64,000 bases of DNA from JAFEBO01 sp036392375 (GTDB lineage Bacteria > Planctomycetota > Phycisphaerae > Phycisphaerales > UBA1924), in NCBI GenBank assembly GCA_036392375.1, contig DASVYC010000120.1:1-64000 (forward strand). The letters run 5' to 3'. The notes beneath the pieces were generated by a model, which saw nothing but the letters and a program-made list of their open reading frames with translations, did no database searches and was not told the DNA's origin. Shown here piece by piece: positions 35,318-43,181 of this stretch. The translations under genes were made by a program, and so were the position numbers. Each line of letters starts with the position of its first letter. Position 1 is the stretch's first letter.

Positions 35318-35936
35318 CGCCGAGCACCACGACCTGCACGCGGTGATGTTCGGGTCGCGGGGCGTGGAGGCGGCCCGGGCCGCGTACGTCGGCACGCTCC
35401 AGCAGCACCTGCACATCCAGATCGCGTTCGAGCGCGAGCTGCGTCGTCTCGCGGCTGCGTCGCCGCTGTTCGCGAGCGTGGTGCGACCGGAGCACTACCA
35501 CCTCGCCGCGTTGCGGGACGACCTGCGCGCGTTTGATTCCGACGAGGTCGATGCGACGCCCGGCACGCGTCGCTTCGTCGAGTTCATCGAGCACGCCGCC
35601 CGCGACGGTGGGCTCGCGCTGCTCGGGATCTTCTACGTCTTCGAGGGCTCCACCAACGGCGGCACCATCATCGCGATGCGTGTCCGCGAACTCCTCGGCC
35701 TCCCACACGGCGTCGGCACCGCGTTCATCAACCCGCACGGCAACCAGGTGCGCCCGATCTGGATGCAATGGAAGGCGAGTGTTGACGCCCTACCGCTTGA
35801 TGACGCGCAGCGTGACGCCGCGATCGCCGGAGCTCAGGAAGCCTTCCGGCTTTCGGGCGCGGTGCTGAGCGATGTGGCGCAGTCGCTCCGGGGGCAGGGC
35901 CTCCCACGCCTCGGCGTGTCCGTGCAAAGCGGCTGA
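35181..35936 (+). CDS. Biliverdin-producing heme oxygenase family protein
   Basis: Up to 251 residues. The heme oxygenase N-terminal pattern LTQELKDKTRQQHDDAEHHD provides the proximal His ligand (about His44), and the distal helix is seen in LALLGIFYVFEGSTNGGTII. It would cleave heme to biliverdin, CO and iron. The start is uncertain: ATG 35181 gives MSSKCPFAAL with another Cys-Pro pair, ATG 35223 would shorten the N-terminus by 14. Placement behind a Fur-like box supports a role in heme-iron acquisition. Confidence 0.8.
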   Translation: MSSKCPFAALLPATMRPPSLHPKINQPPRPPLTQELKDKTRQQHDDAEHHDLHAVMFGSRGVEAARAAYVGTLQQHLHIQIAFERELRRLAAASPLFASVVRPEHYHLAALRDDLRAFDSDEVDATPGTRRFVEFIEHAARDGGLALLGIFYVFEGSTNGGTIIAMRVRELLGLPHGVGTAFINPHGNQVRPIWMQWKASVDALPLDDAQRDAAIAGAQEAFRLSGAVLSDVAQSLRGQGLPRLGVSVQSG

Positions 35937-36024
35937 AGTGGGGGAGTCAATTTGGTCCGGGAGCTTCGATCCAAGTCACGCGGCGGGACCTGGAAGGCCC
36001 CGCCCCCGACGGCCATCGGGCCGC

Positions 36025-37167
36025 TCAGGCACCCGGCTTCTTGAGGCGCGACACCAGCGTCGAGGCCTTGACTTCCACGCCCTTGAGGATCGAATCCAAC
36101 GCCTCGCGACTCGGCGCGTGATCCATGCCCATGGCGCGGCTGATCGCTTCCTTCTTCACCAAGCTCGCCAGCGACAACAGGAACGAGTGCATCCCCTCGC
36201 CCGGGTCCGAGCCGGTGTTGCTGTTGATGAGCGCGGGCAGATCGTCGTCCGCGCCCTCGCGGATCTTCTCCTTCACCAGCGGCGTGCCCAGCAGCACCTC
36301 GGTCGCGGGCACGACCTTGGCGTCAAAGCCCTCCAGCGCCGGCAACAGCTTCTGCGCGCAGATCGCGCGGAGCGTGTTGGCGATCGCGCTGCGGATGAAG
36401 CTGTGGTCCTCGCGCGGGAAGAACTCGAGCATGCGGCTGAAGGCCTGCATGGTGTCGGCGGTGTGCATCGAGCCGAAGACCAGGTGACCGGTCTCCGCCG
36501 CCTGGATCGCCGCGAGCACCGTGGCCTGATCGCGGATCTCGCCGATCATCACAACATCGGGGTCCTCGCGCACCACGTACCGCAGCGCGGTCGGATAGTC
36601 GGCCACATCAATCCCGATCTCGCGCTGGCTGACAATCGACTTCTTGGGAACAAAGCGGTACTCGACCGGGTCTTCGACAGTGATGATGTTGTCGCTGCGG
36701 GTCGCGTTGATCTGCTCCACCATCGCCGCCAGCGTACTCGATTTGCCCGAGCCGGTCACACCGACCACCAGCACGAGACCCTCGGTGTTCTCCGACACCA
36801 GCTTGGAGTAGATCGGTGGCAGGTGCAGCTGCTCGTAGGTCGGAATCTCCGCTTTGACGCGACGGACGGCGGCGTGGGTGTGCCCGCCGCTGCGGAACAT
36901 GTTGATGCGGAAGCGGTCGCCGTCGGGCAGGTGCGTGGAGAAGTCGAGGTTCCCGCCGTTCTCGAAGCGCTGCTTCTGCACCTCCGAGAGCACGGGGTCG
37001 AGCAGGTGGTCCGCCTCTTCTTCGGTGATCGGCGGCGAATCCACGGCACGCAGCAGCCCGCCGATGCGGTACGTCGGGGGCACCCCGACCTTGATGTGCA
37101 GGTCCGAAGCGTCGAGCTTCTTCATAGCGCTGAGCAGCCGCTGGATGGTGAGGCTTCCGGTGATCAT
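36025..37167 (-). CDS. pilT: PilT-like twitching motility ATPase
   Basis: A 380-residue hexameric secretion ATPase of the PilT retraction type. Walker A (VVGVTGSGKSSTLAAM), the Asp box (NIITVEDPVEYRF), Walker B (DPDVVMIGEIRDQAT), the His box (GHLVFGSMHTADTMQ) and the C-terminal AIRAICAQ-like segment (LRAICAQKLLP) are present. PilT pulls in type IV pili. The start at 37167 is set by GGGAGG six bases upstream. No other pilus gene is adjacent. Confidence 0.95.
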   Translation of the reverse strand: MITGSLTIQRLLSAMKKLDASDLHIKVGVPPTYRIGGLLRAVDSPPITEEEADHLLDPVLSEVQKQRFENGGNLDFSTHLPDGDRFRINMFRSGGHTHAAVRRVKAEIPTYEQLHLPPIYSKLVSENTEGLVLVVGVTGSGKSSTLAAMVEQINATRSDNIITVEDPVEYRFVPKKSIVSQREIGIDVADYPTALRYVVREDPDVVMIGEIRDQATVLAAIQAAETGHLVFGSMHTADTMQAFSRMLEFFPREDHSFIRSAIANTLRAICAQKLLPALEGFDAKVVPATEVLLGTPLVKEKIREGADDDLPALINSNTGSDPGEGMHSFLLSLASLVKKEAISRAMGMDHAPSREALDSILKGVEVKASTLVSRLKKPGA

Positions 37168-37279
37168 GCAAACCTCCCGAAGTTGCAATCAGCGTATTCA
37201 CGTGGTCAGATGGATGGCCCGCGACGTGCGCCGGGGCTGGCGGAGCGGCGTCCGCGGCCCGCCTTTGGCGCGCCTTGAA

Positions 37280-38602
37280 TCATGCTTGCGTCCACAGGGC
37301 CGCGATGTGATTCACGTTCGTGCCGGTGGGACCGGGGCGCAGGTGCTCGGCGGCGTCCGGCGAGGCGGCGCTCAAACTCATAAAGAAGCTGTGGCTGTCG
37401 TGCTCGCGGAGCGCACGCTCGGCGTCGATACCGTGAGCGCGCGCGAGGCGGATGGTGCCGGAGTGCACGATCGCGCCCGCGGCGTCGGTCGGACCGTCGA
37501 TGCCGTCGGTGGAGTAGCACAGGCACGCGAACGGACGGTTGAATCGCTGTGCCTCGAGCAGCAAGGCCACGCGCACCGCGAGTTCCTGGCTGGGGCCTCC
37601 GCGGCCCCGGGAGGCGCCGACGTTGACGGTCCATTCTCCGCCCAGGACGACTGTGCGATTGGGCGCGACATCGCGGACGAGCATCTCGGCGACGGCGTCG
37701 ACCGGGGCCTCGATCGAGTGTTCCTCGCGGAGCGCAACGACAGGTTCGTGCGCGCCCACGGCGTGCACAACGTCGTGGTTGTGCGCGATGATCGACGTGT
37801 GGACGCGATCGAAGATGGGTGAGCCGGGTTTGGGGGTTTCGGGGATCTCGCCCGAGACGCCGCAGGTGAGATGATCGGCGATGGCGGCGGAGACGCGGCG
37901 GGCGTTGCGGCGGTCGAGTGCGGCGAGGGCATCGGCGAAGGTGGTGGGGTCGGGAGCGAACGGGCCGGAGGCGATGACGTCGAGATGGTCGCCGATCACG
38001 TCGGAGATGGTGAGGCAATCGACGGGCGCGGAGCAGAGCTCGGCGAGCCTGCCGCCCTTCAGGGTTTCGACATGCTTGCGCACGGCGTTGAGCTCGGCGA
38101 TGGTGGCACCGGAGCGGAGCAAGGCGTTGGTCACCGCGCGGAGCTCGTCGAGTGAGATGCTTGGGGGCGGCGAGGCGAGATGGGCCGAGCCGCCGCCGGA
38201 GATGAGGGCGAGCAGGCGAGCGTCGGGCGGCACGGCGGAGACGAAGTCGCGGGCCTTGGCGGCGAATTCGAGGTTGCGCTGCGTCGCGAGGGGATGATCG
38301 CAGGGCAGCGCGGAGATGTGGTGGCGTGTGAGCTGGTCGCGTGCGTCGGTGTGGAGCGTGGCGAGGCGCTCGGGTGCGGCGGCGACGAGGCCGCGGTCGA
38401 TGCGGTGGCCGATGTGATCGAGTGCGGCGAGCGTCATCTCAAGCGAGGCTTTACCGATGGCAAAGAGATGAAGGCGGTCGTGGCCCCGGCTGATGGGGGC
38501 GCGTTCGAGCGCGGCGCGGACGGCACGGCGCGGGTCTGTGGCCGCCTGGATCGCGGCGAGCGCGGCGTGTGCGTGGGCGATGAGATCGACGGGGCGCGGC
38601 AC
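37280..38602 (-). CDS. Glycerate 2-kinase (MOFRL family)
   Basis: A 440-residue protein of the GckA/TtuD family, phosphorylating glycerate to 2-phosphoglycerate. Landmarks: LHLFAIGKASLEM, LLALISGGGSAHL, LNAVRKHVETLKGGRLA, the MOFRL part VLGGEWTVNVGASRGRGG and CYSTDGIDGPTDAAGA. GTG at 38602 (VPRPVDLIAHAHAAL) is the likely start; longer forms run into the palindrome at 38641. Confidence 0.9.
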   Translation of the reverse strand: MPRPVDLIAHAHAALAAIQAATDPRRAVRAALERAPISRGHDRLHLFAIGKASLEMTLAALDHIGHRIDRGLVAAAPERLATLHTDARDQLTRHHISALPCDHPLATQRNLEFAAKARDFVSAVPPDARLLALISGGGSAHLASPPPSISLDELRAVTNALLRSGATIAELNAVRKHVETLKGGRLAELCSAPVDCLTISDVIGDHLDVIASGPFAPDPTTFADALAALDRRNARRVSAAIADHLTCGVSGEIPETPKPGSPIFDRVHTSIIAHNHDVVHAVGAHEPVVALREEHSIEAPVDAVAEMLVRDVAPNRTVVLGGEWTVNVGASRGRGGPSQELAVRVALLLEAQRFNRPFACLCYSTDGIDGPTDAAGAIVHSGTIRLARAHGIDAERALREHDSHSFFMSLSAASPDAAEHLRPGPTGTNVNHIAALWTQA

Positions 38603-38640
38603 GCGGGCAGCGTATCGCGGGTGGCGACGGCTATGCGTTC

Positions 38641-38674
38641 GCACCGCTTGAGCTACGGGCAGCTCAAGCGGTGC
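38641..38674. repeat. 14-bp palindrome upstream of glycerate kinase (GGTGCCAC family)
   Basis: GCACCGCTTGAGCT (38641-38654) and its perfect inverse (38661-38674) with a 6-base loop, ending in GGTGCCAC (38670-38677) as in the elements at 28346 and 33140. It lies between the thioredoxin and glycerate kinase genes and might terminate transcription of the former. Confidence 0.7.
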
Positions 38675-38696
38675 CACCCCATCCGAGGGAGCGAGA

Positions 38697-39260
38697 TCAG
38701 CGTGGGTTGGTCGGTTGGGCCGGGGGAGTGTTCTCGGCGGCCTGGACGTTTTTCTCGATGTTCTTGAGGAACTCGTCGCTGGCGCGTTCGACAAAGGGTG
38801 TTGGGCTGCGGGCGAGGTCGTGGGCGGCGGTGAGCCACTGCGCGTACGCGTCGTGGGGAATCAGGCCTTCCATGCGAGCGACTTGCTTCCCGTCCTTGAG
38901 GATGACGGTGCTGGGGACGCTGAACGCGGCGAGGCGCTCGGCGGCGGCGGTGTCCTTATCGATGTCAACGTACACGGGGAGGAAGTCCCGGGAGATCTGG
39001 GCCACCAGGGAGGGTTCCACGAGCAGCGTTCGCTTCATCTGCTGACAAGGCGGACACCAGTCGGCGGTCGCGAACGCGAGCACGATCTTGTCGGACTTGG
39101 CGGCTTCGGTGATGGCGGCTTCGAGCGAGGTGCGGCCTTGGAAGACCTCGGGCGTGGGCGCGACGCCGCCGCCGGCGAGGCGCTGGATCAGGAGGATGGA
39201 AACGATGATCGCGGAGGCGACGCCGAGGATGTTGAGGAGGCGGTTCATTGGGGAAGGCAT
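38697..39260 (-). CDS. Membrane-anchored thioredoxin-fold protein
   Basis: A 187-residue protein with one N-terminal membrane segment (LLNILGVASAIIVSILLIQ) and a thioredoxin domain carrying WCPPC (Cys69, Cys72) and the cis-Pro block FSVPSTVIL. It is likely a periplasmic thiol reductant or oxidant; the tail is Pro/Asn-rich. ATG 39260 (MPSPMNRLL) is used; ATG 39248 is equally possible. It ends near a palindrome and starts after the J-protein gene on the same strand. Confidence 0.85.
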   Translation of the reverse strand: MPSPMNRLLNILGVASAIIVSILLIQRLAGGGVAPTPEVFQGRTSLEAAITEAAKSDKIVLAFATADWCPPCQQMKRTLLVEPSLVAQISRDFLPVYVDIDKDTAAAERLAAFSVPSTVILKDGKQVARMEGLIPHDAYAQWLTAAHDLARSPTPFVERASDEFLKNIEKNVQAAENTPPAQPTNPR

Positions 39261-39295
39261 CGAGGCATCAATGGGGGGCGCAATGGGGAGGATTG

Positions 39296-39781
39296 TCAAA
39301 GGTCGAGGGGGCTGGTGTTCGGATCGGTTTGCTCGAGCATCCGTTCGATGTACCGCCACGCGTTGAGGGTGGTTCGGAGGTTCTTGGTTTCTCCCGCGGC
39401 GAAGGCGGCAGCGACGGTCTGGATGTAGTTCTGGCGCTCGGTGGTCGCCCAGGCTTTCAGGCGTTCGAGTTCCGCGATGTCTTTGGATGCCAGGGCGGCG
39501 TCGAGGGCTTCGCGGGTTTCCATGATCTCCATGAGGAACCCCGGGGGGAGCGACTTGTCGGCGTCCTTGGCCGGGCCGCCGAGGAGGAGCAGGAGCGCGT
39601 CGGCTCGGGATTCGGGGTTGAGCAGGGTGTCGCGGGCCTGGGTGAGGGTGGCGCCGATGTCTTGATCGCCGCCGGCGTCGGGGTGGGCCGACTGGACCTT
39701 GGTGAGGAACGCGCGGCGGATGGCGGCGTCGGCGAGGTCGAAGCGGCGGGGGAGGCTCAGGATGGCGAAGGGGTCGAGCAT
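39296..39781 (-). CDS. hscB: HscB-like J-domain co-chaperone
   Basis: A 161-residue protein with a J-domain at the N-terminus (HPD at residues 33-35, SAHPDAGGD) and the C-terminal oligomerisation helix typical of HscB (FLMEIMETREALDAALASKD). HscB delivers the IscU scaffold to HscA in Fe-S cluster transfer. No isc genes are adjacent. It starts 39 bases from the divergent racemase. Confidence 0.78.
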   Translation of the reverse strand: MLDPFAILSLPRRFDLADAAIRRAFLTKVQSAHPDAGGDQDIGATLTQARDTLLNPESRADALLLLLGGPAKDADKSLPPGFLMEIMETREALDAALASKDIAELERLKAWATTERQNYIQTVAAAFAAGETKNLRTTLNAWRYIERMLEQTDPNTSPLDL

Positions 39782-39820
39782 GAGCGCGGTGGGGCGGGCG
39801 GGTCTCTACAGTGGATCCTG

Positions 39821-40516
39821 ATGCTGAAGCACCTGGGCATTATTGGTGTCAGCCCCGAGGGAGCGGCGATCTTCTATCGCCAGATCTCGCGGGCGTGCTC
39901 CCACCTGTTGCCGCCCAATGAGCAGCCGGCGATCTCGGTGCACAACGAGCCGATGAACCAGTACATCGACGCGATCCGCAAGGACGACTGGCACACGGTG
40001 GGGTCGCTCTTGCGGCGCTCGGCGGAGATGCTGGCGCGGTGCGGGGCGCGGGTGTGCATGACGCCCGACAACATCGTGCAGCACGGGTTGCATCTGGCGC
40101 AGGCGAACTCGCCGATCCCGTGGCTGACGATGACGGACCTGGTCGCCAAGGCGATCGAGTCGGACGGACGCAAGACGGTGGGCATCATCGGCACGAAGCT
40201 GGTGACGATGTCCTCGACGTACCAGACGCACCTGGGGTTGAAGGGGATCCAGGTGCTTGCGCCGGACACGAGCGAGGCGGAGCTGCTGGATGAGATCATC
40301 TTTGGTGAGCTGATTTATGGCAATGCGCGGCCGGAGAGCCGTGCGGCGATCTATGGGGTGATGAACAAGCTCTGCCAGCGCGGCTGCGACGGCGTGATCG
40401 TCGCCTGCAGCGAGGTGCCGCTGGTGGTGAGCCAGGAGAGCGCTCCCACAAAGCTCTACGACGCGGCGGACCTCTTGGCGGAGGGGGCGGTGCGGTACGC
40501 GGCGGGGCACTCGTGA
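39821..40516 (+). CDS. Aspartate/glutamate racemase family protein
   Basis: A 231-residue member of the Asp/Glu racemase superfamily. The C-terminal catalytic Cys is in GVIVACSEVPLV (family GCTE). The N-terminal site, usually Cys in a CNT motif, reads MTPDNIVQH, so the first catalytic Cys is replaced, as in some broad-specificity racemases that use Thr. A nearby Cys (VCMTPDN) could substitute. The substrate is undetermined. The start has no clear Shine-Dalgarno. Confidence 0.82.
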   Translation: MLKHLGIIGVSPEGAAIFYRQISRACSHLLPPNEQPAISVHNEPMNQYIDAIRKDDWHTVGSLLRRSAEMLARCGARVCMTPDNIVQHGLHLAQANSPIPWLTMTDLVAKAIESDGRKTVGIIGTKLVTMSSTYQTHLGLKGIQVLAPDTSEAELLDEIIFGELIYGNARPESRAAIYGVMNKLCQRGCDGVIVACSEVPLVVSQESAPTKLYDAADLLAEGAVRYAAGHS

Positions 40517-40554
40517 AGACTCGTGCGGCTGAAGCGGCGTACTGTTGAGCGAGC

Positions 40555-40639
40555 GCCGGAGTGGCGGAACTGGCAGACGCAGCGGATTCAAAATCCGCCG
40601 CCCCTTAAAGGCTTGGGGGTTCGACTCCCCCCTCCGGCA
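40555..40639 (+). tRNA. tRNA-Leu(CAA)
   Basis: An 85-nt cloverleaf: acceptor GCCGGAG/CTCCGGC (40555-40561 and 40632-40638), D-arm GGCGGAACTGGCAGACGC, anticodon stem GCGGA/TCCGC around loop TTCAAAA with anticodon CAA, a long variable arm typical of Leu, and T-arm GGGGGTTCGACTCCCCC (40615-40631). CCA is not encoded. It lies 38 bases after the racemase stop codon. Confidence 0.97.
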
Positions 40640-40790
40640 TTGCTGTTGTGGCGTCGGGCATGTGGCTCTGGTACTGGGTCGTGACGAACCATGAGCGCAT
40701 CGCGAGATGCACGCGTGTGCATGAAGACACGTGCGTGTTCTCCGAGGCTTGCTCGCAGAGCCTTGTCCAACGCGGTGTCGGTGGGGAACT

Positions 40791-40863
40791 CCGTGATTCT
40801 GGGGTGCGTGATTCTGGGGTGCGTGATTCCGGGTGCGTGATTCCGAAAGCGTGATTTCGGGTT
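40791..40863. repeat. Tandem repeat of a 14-16-base unit GCGTGATTCTGGGGT
   Basis: Five imperfect copies (CGTGATTCTGGGG, GCGTGATTCTGGGGT, GCGTGATTCCGGGT, GCGTGATTCCGAAA, GCGTGATTTCGGGT) in the 286-base gap between tRNA-Leu and the MFS gene. The periodic GTGATTC looks like a direct-repeat operator or a minisatellite; the function is unknown. Confidence 0.8.
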
Positions 40864-40925
40864 CCGTTGTTTTCCCGATGTGGTAGACTGCGTCGCCAAG
40901 ATGGTCGGCGTCACGCGGGAGTGTC

Positions 40926-42338
40926 ATGGATTCGAAGCGGTCGGAAACGTCGGAAGGCAAGCCCGCCCCAGCACGCGTCACCCATGTGCCGCCGGCGCAC
41001 TACACGCGGCGCGGCCTGATCGGTGTTTTCTTCTGGCTGCTCTTGGGTGATTTCTGTCTGCACCTGATGGATATGGGCGTGGTGCCGACGCTGGTGCCGC
41101 TGCAGTTTGAGGCACTGGGGGCGAGCAAGACCACGTACAACTTCGTCAACGGCACGCTGGTGAACATCTTGTACGTGGTGCTGGTGCCGATCGTGTCGAC
41201 ATGGTCGGATCGCACGCGGACACGGATGGGAAGGCGCCGTCCGTTCTTGCTCGCGACGGCGCCGATGATCGCGGTGACGCTGGTGCTGCTGGGGTTCTCG
41301 TCGCACATCGGGCGACTGCTGCACTCGCTGGCGCCGGGGTTGTTTGGCGAGGGCTCGGTGGTTGCGGTGACGCTGGGGGTGACGATCACGCTGTTTGTGG
41401 TGTTCAAGCTGCTCGATCTGTTCCCGCAGTCGATCTACTACTACCTGTGGCCGGACGTGATTCCGCCGGAGTGGCTGGGGACATTCGGGGCGTTGTTCCG
41501 GGTCTTCTACGCGGGCGGGTCGCTGGCGTTCAACTGGTTCCTGATCGGGTATGCCAAGTCGCACCCGGAGTACATCTACACACTGTCGGCGGGGTTGTAC
41601 CTGGTGGCGTTCGTGCTGCTGTGCTGGCGTGTGAAAGAGCCGGAGTATCCGCCGCCGGAGCCGGCGGCGTCGGAGAACGCGTCGGCGACGGAGCGGGTGA
41701 CGGCGCAGATCCGGTCGTACTTCCGCGATTGTTTCTCGTCGGCGTTCTACTGGAAGTACTTCCTGGCGATGGCGCTGTTTCAGTGTGCGTACCAGCCGTT
41801 CATCGCGAACCTGATCTTTCTGGGCAAGCAGATCTATGGCGATTCGGAGGAGGGGCTGAAGAAGTACGGCTCGGTGATCGGGACCAAGGACATTTTGTGG
41901 ATCGGGATCTACACGGCGCTGGTGCCGGTGATGGCGAAGCTGCATCCGCTCAAGGCGGGCGTGATCGGCTACGGGCTGATGATCGTGGCGGCGCTGACGG
42001 GGACGCTCTTTGTACGCGACGAGTTCACGTTCCGGGTCATCACGATCGCGACATTCGCGGCGGTGGGGTTGTACCTGGTGGGGACCGCGGCGCTCCCGGC
42101 GCGGATGCTGCCGCGGGAGAAGTTCGGGCAGTTTGCGTCGGCGGGGGCGATCGTGTTCCGGCTCTCGGTTGCGATCGTCTCGACGCCCGCGGGATTGTTC
42201 TTCACGCACTTCGGCACCGAGCACGTCTTCACCTGGCTCTTGATCTTCACGACCCTCGGCGGCGTGTGCATCGTGATGCTGTATCTGGATTGGAAGAAGC
42301 GCGGCGGGGATGAGGGCTTCGTGCCGCCCATGCCTTGA
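40926..42338 (+). CDS. MFS/GPH-type sugar transporter
   Basis: A 470-residue polytopic protein with about 12 membrane segments. The loop motif DRTRTRMGRRRPFLL after helix 2-3 is that of the glycoside-pentoside-hexuronide/sucrose-type carriers, suggesting cation-coupled sugar uptake. The N-terminus is hydrophilic before the first helix (GLIGVFFWLLLGDFCLHLMD). The substrate is unknown and no catabolic genes are adjacent. Confidence 0.85.
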   Translation: MDSKRSETSEGKPAPARVTHVPPAHYTRRGLIGVFFWLLLGDFCLHLMDMGVVPTLVPLQFEALGASKTTYNFVNGTLVNILYVVLVPIVSTWSDRTRTRMGRRRPFLLATAPMIAVTLVLLGFSSHIGRLLHSLAPGLFGEGSVVAVTLGVTITLFVVFKLLDLFPQSIYYYLWPDVIPPEWLGTFGALFRVFYAGGSLAFNWFLIGYAKSHPEYIYTLSAGLYLVAFVLLCWRVKEPEYPPPEPAASENASATERVTAQIRSYFRDCFSSAFYWKYFLAMALFQCAYQPFIANLIFLGKQIYGDSEEGLKKYGSVIGTKDILWIGIYTALVPVMAKLHPLKAGVIGYGLMIVAALTGTLFVRDEFTFRVITIATFAAVGLYLVGTAALPARMLPREKFGQFASAGAIVFRLSVAIVSTPAGLFFTHFGTEHVFTWLLIFTTLGGVCIVMLYLDWKKRGGDEGFVPPMP

Positions 42339-42434
42339 GCGGCAATGAGCGGTGATGTGAGGGCGTGCTTAGCTCGCTGTGCCTTCGTTTCAGGCGGCGA
42401 GCGTGGTGAGACGGGGCACCTACGGTGTTCCGCG

Positions 42435-43181
42435 ATGGCGACGATCCGAGCGCTGAGCCTCAACATCCACAAGGGCTTCTCCGCGGGGAATCGGAGATTC
42501 GTGCTTCCGGCGCTGCGCGACGCTGTGCGAGCGACTGGCGCGGACATTGTGTTTCTGCAGGAGGTGCTGGGGCGTCACGACATTCACCAGCGCCGGGTCG
42601 CGGGGTGGCCGACCGAGCCGCAGATGGAGTACCTGGCGGATTCGGTGTGGCCCTCCTTTGCATACGGGCGGAACGCGATCTACGAATCGGGGCATCACGG
42701 CAACGCGATCTTGTCGAAGTTCGACATCCAGAATGCGACGAACGTGGACATTTCTTCGAGCCGCGCGGAGCGGCGGGGGTTCCTGCATGGGAGCGTGCAG
42801 ACGCCAGCGGGTCCGGTGATGTGCGTGTGCCTGCACCTGAGCCTGCGGGAGCGGGATCGGAGCAAGCAGTTCTCGCGGATCGTGGAGCAGCTCGGTCGCG
42901 AGGTGAGGCCTGAGCATGCGTTGATCATCGCGGGTGATTTCAACGATTGGAGGCGGCGTGCTCAGACGGAGTTGGCGCAGCCGTTGGGGTTGCAAGAAGC
43001 GTTCCTGCTGGCGAACGGGTGCGAGGCGCGGACGTTCCCGTGCTCGTTCCCGATCCTGACGCTGGACCGGATCTACTTTCGTGGGCTGCGGCTGGTGAGT
43101 GCGCACACGCTGCACCAGAAGCCGTGGCGGGAGCTTTCCGATCACGCGGGGCTGATGGCGGTCTTCGAGGGGGGCTCATGA
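42435..43181 (+). CDS. Endonuclease/exonuclease/phosphatase family protein (YbhP-like)
   Basis: A 248-residue EEP-fold hydrolase. The catalytic set is seen in LSLNIHKGF, DIVFLQEVLG, HLSLRERDRS, IIAGDFNDW and the closing SDHAGL. ATG 42435 (MATIRALS) is the start. It overlaps the downstream phospholipase D-type gene by four bases (ATGA), the same pairing as ybhP and clsB in enterobacteria, so it probably acts in lipid metabolism with it. Confidence 0.88.
   Translation: MATIRALSLNIHKGFSAGNRRFVLPALRDAVRATGADIVFLQEVLGRHDIHQRRVAGWPTEPQMEYLADSVWPSFAYGRNAIYESGHHGNAILSKFDIQNATNVDISSSRAERRGFLHGSVQTPAGPVMCVCLHLSLRERDRSKQFSRIVEQLGREVRPEHALIIAGDFNDWRRRAQTELAQPLGLQEAFLLANGCEARTFPCSFPILTLDRIYFRGLRLVSAHTLHQKPWRELSDHAGLMAVFEGGS

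Noticed and set aside
40785..40870. CRISPR array suggested by regular repeats after tRNA-Leu
   Set aside because: The units are contiguous with no unique spacers and only 14-16 bases long; no cas genes are present anywhere in the window.
40911..42224. 437-codon minus-strand frame opposite the MFS transporter
   Set aside because: Arg/His/Gln-rich shadow with no hydrophobic or conserved pattern.
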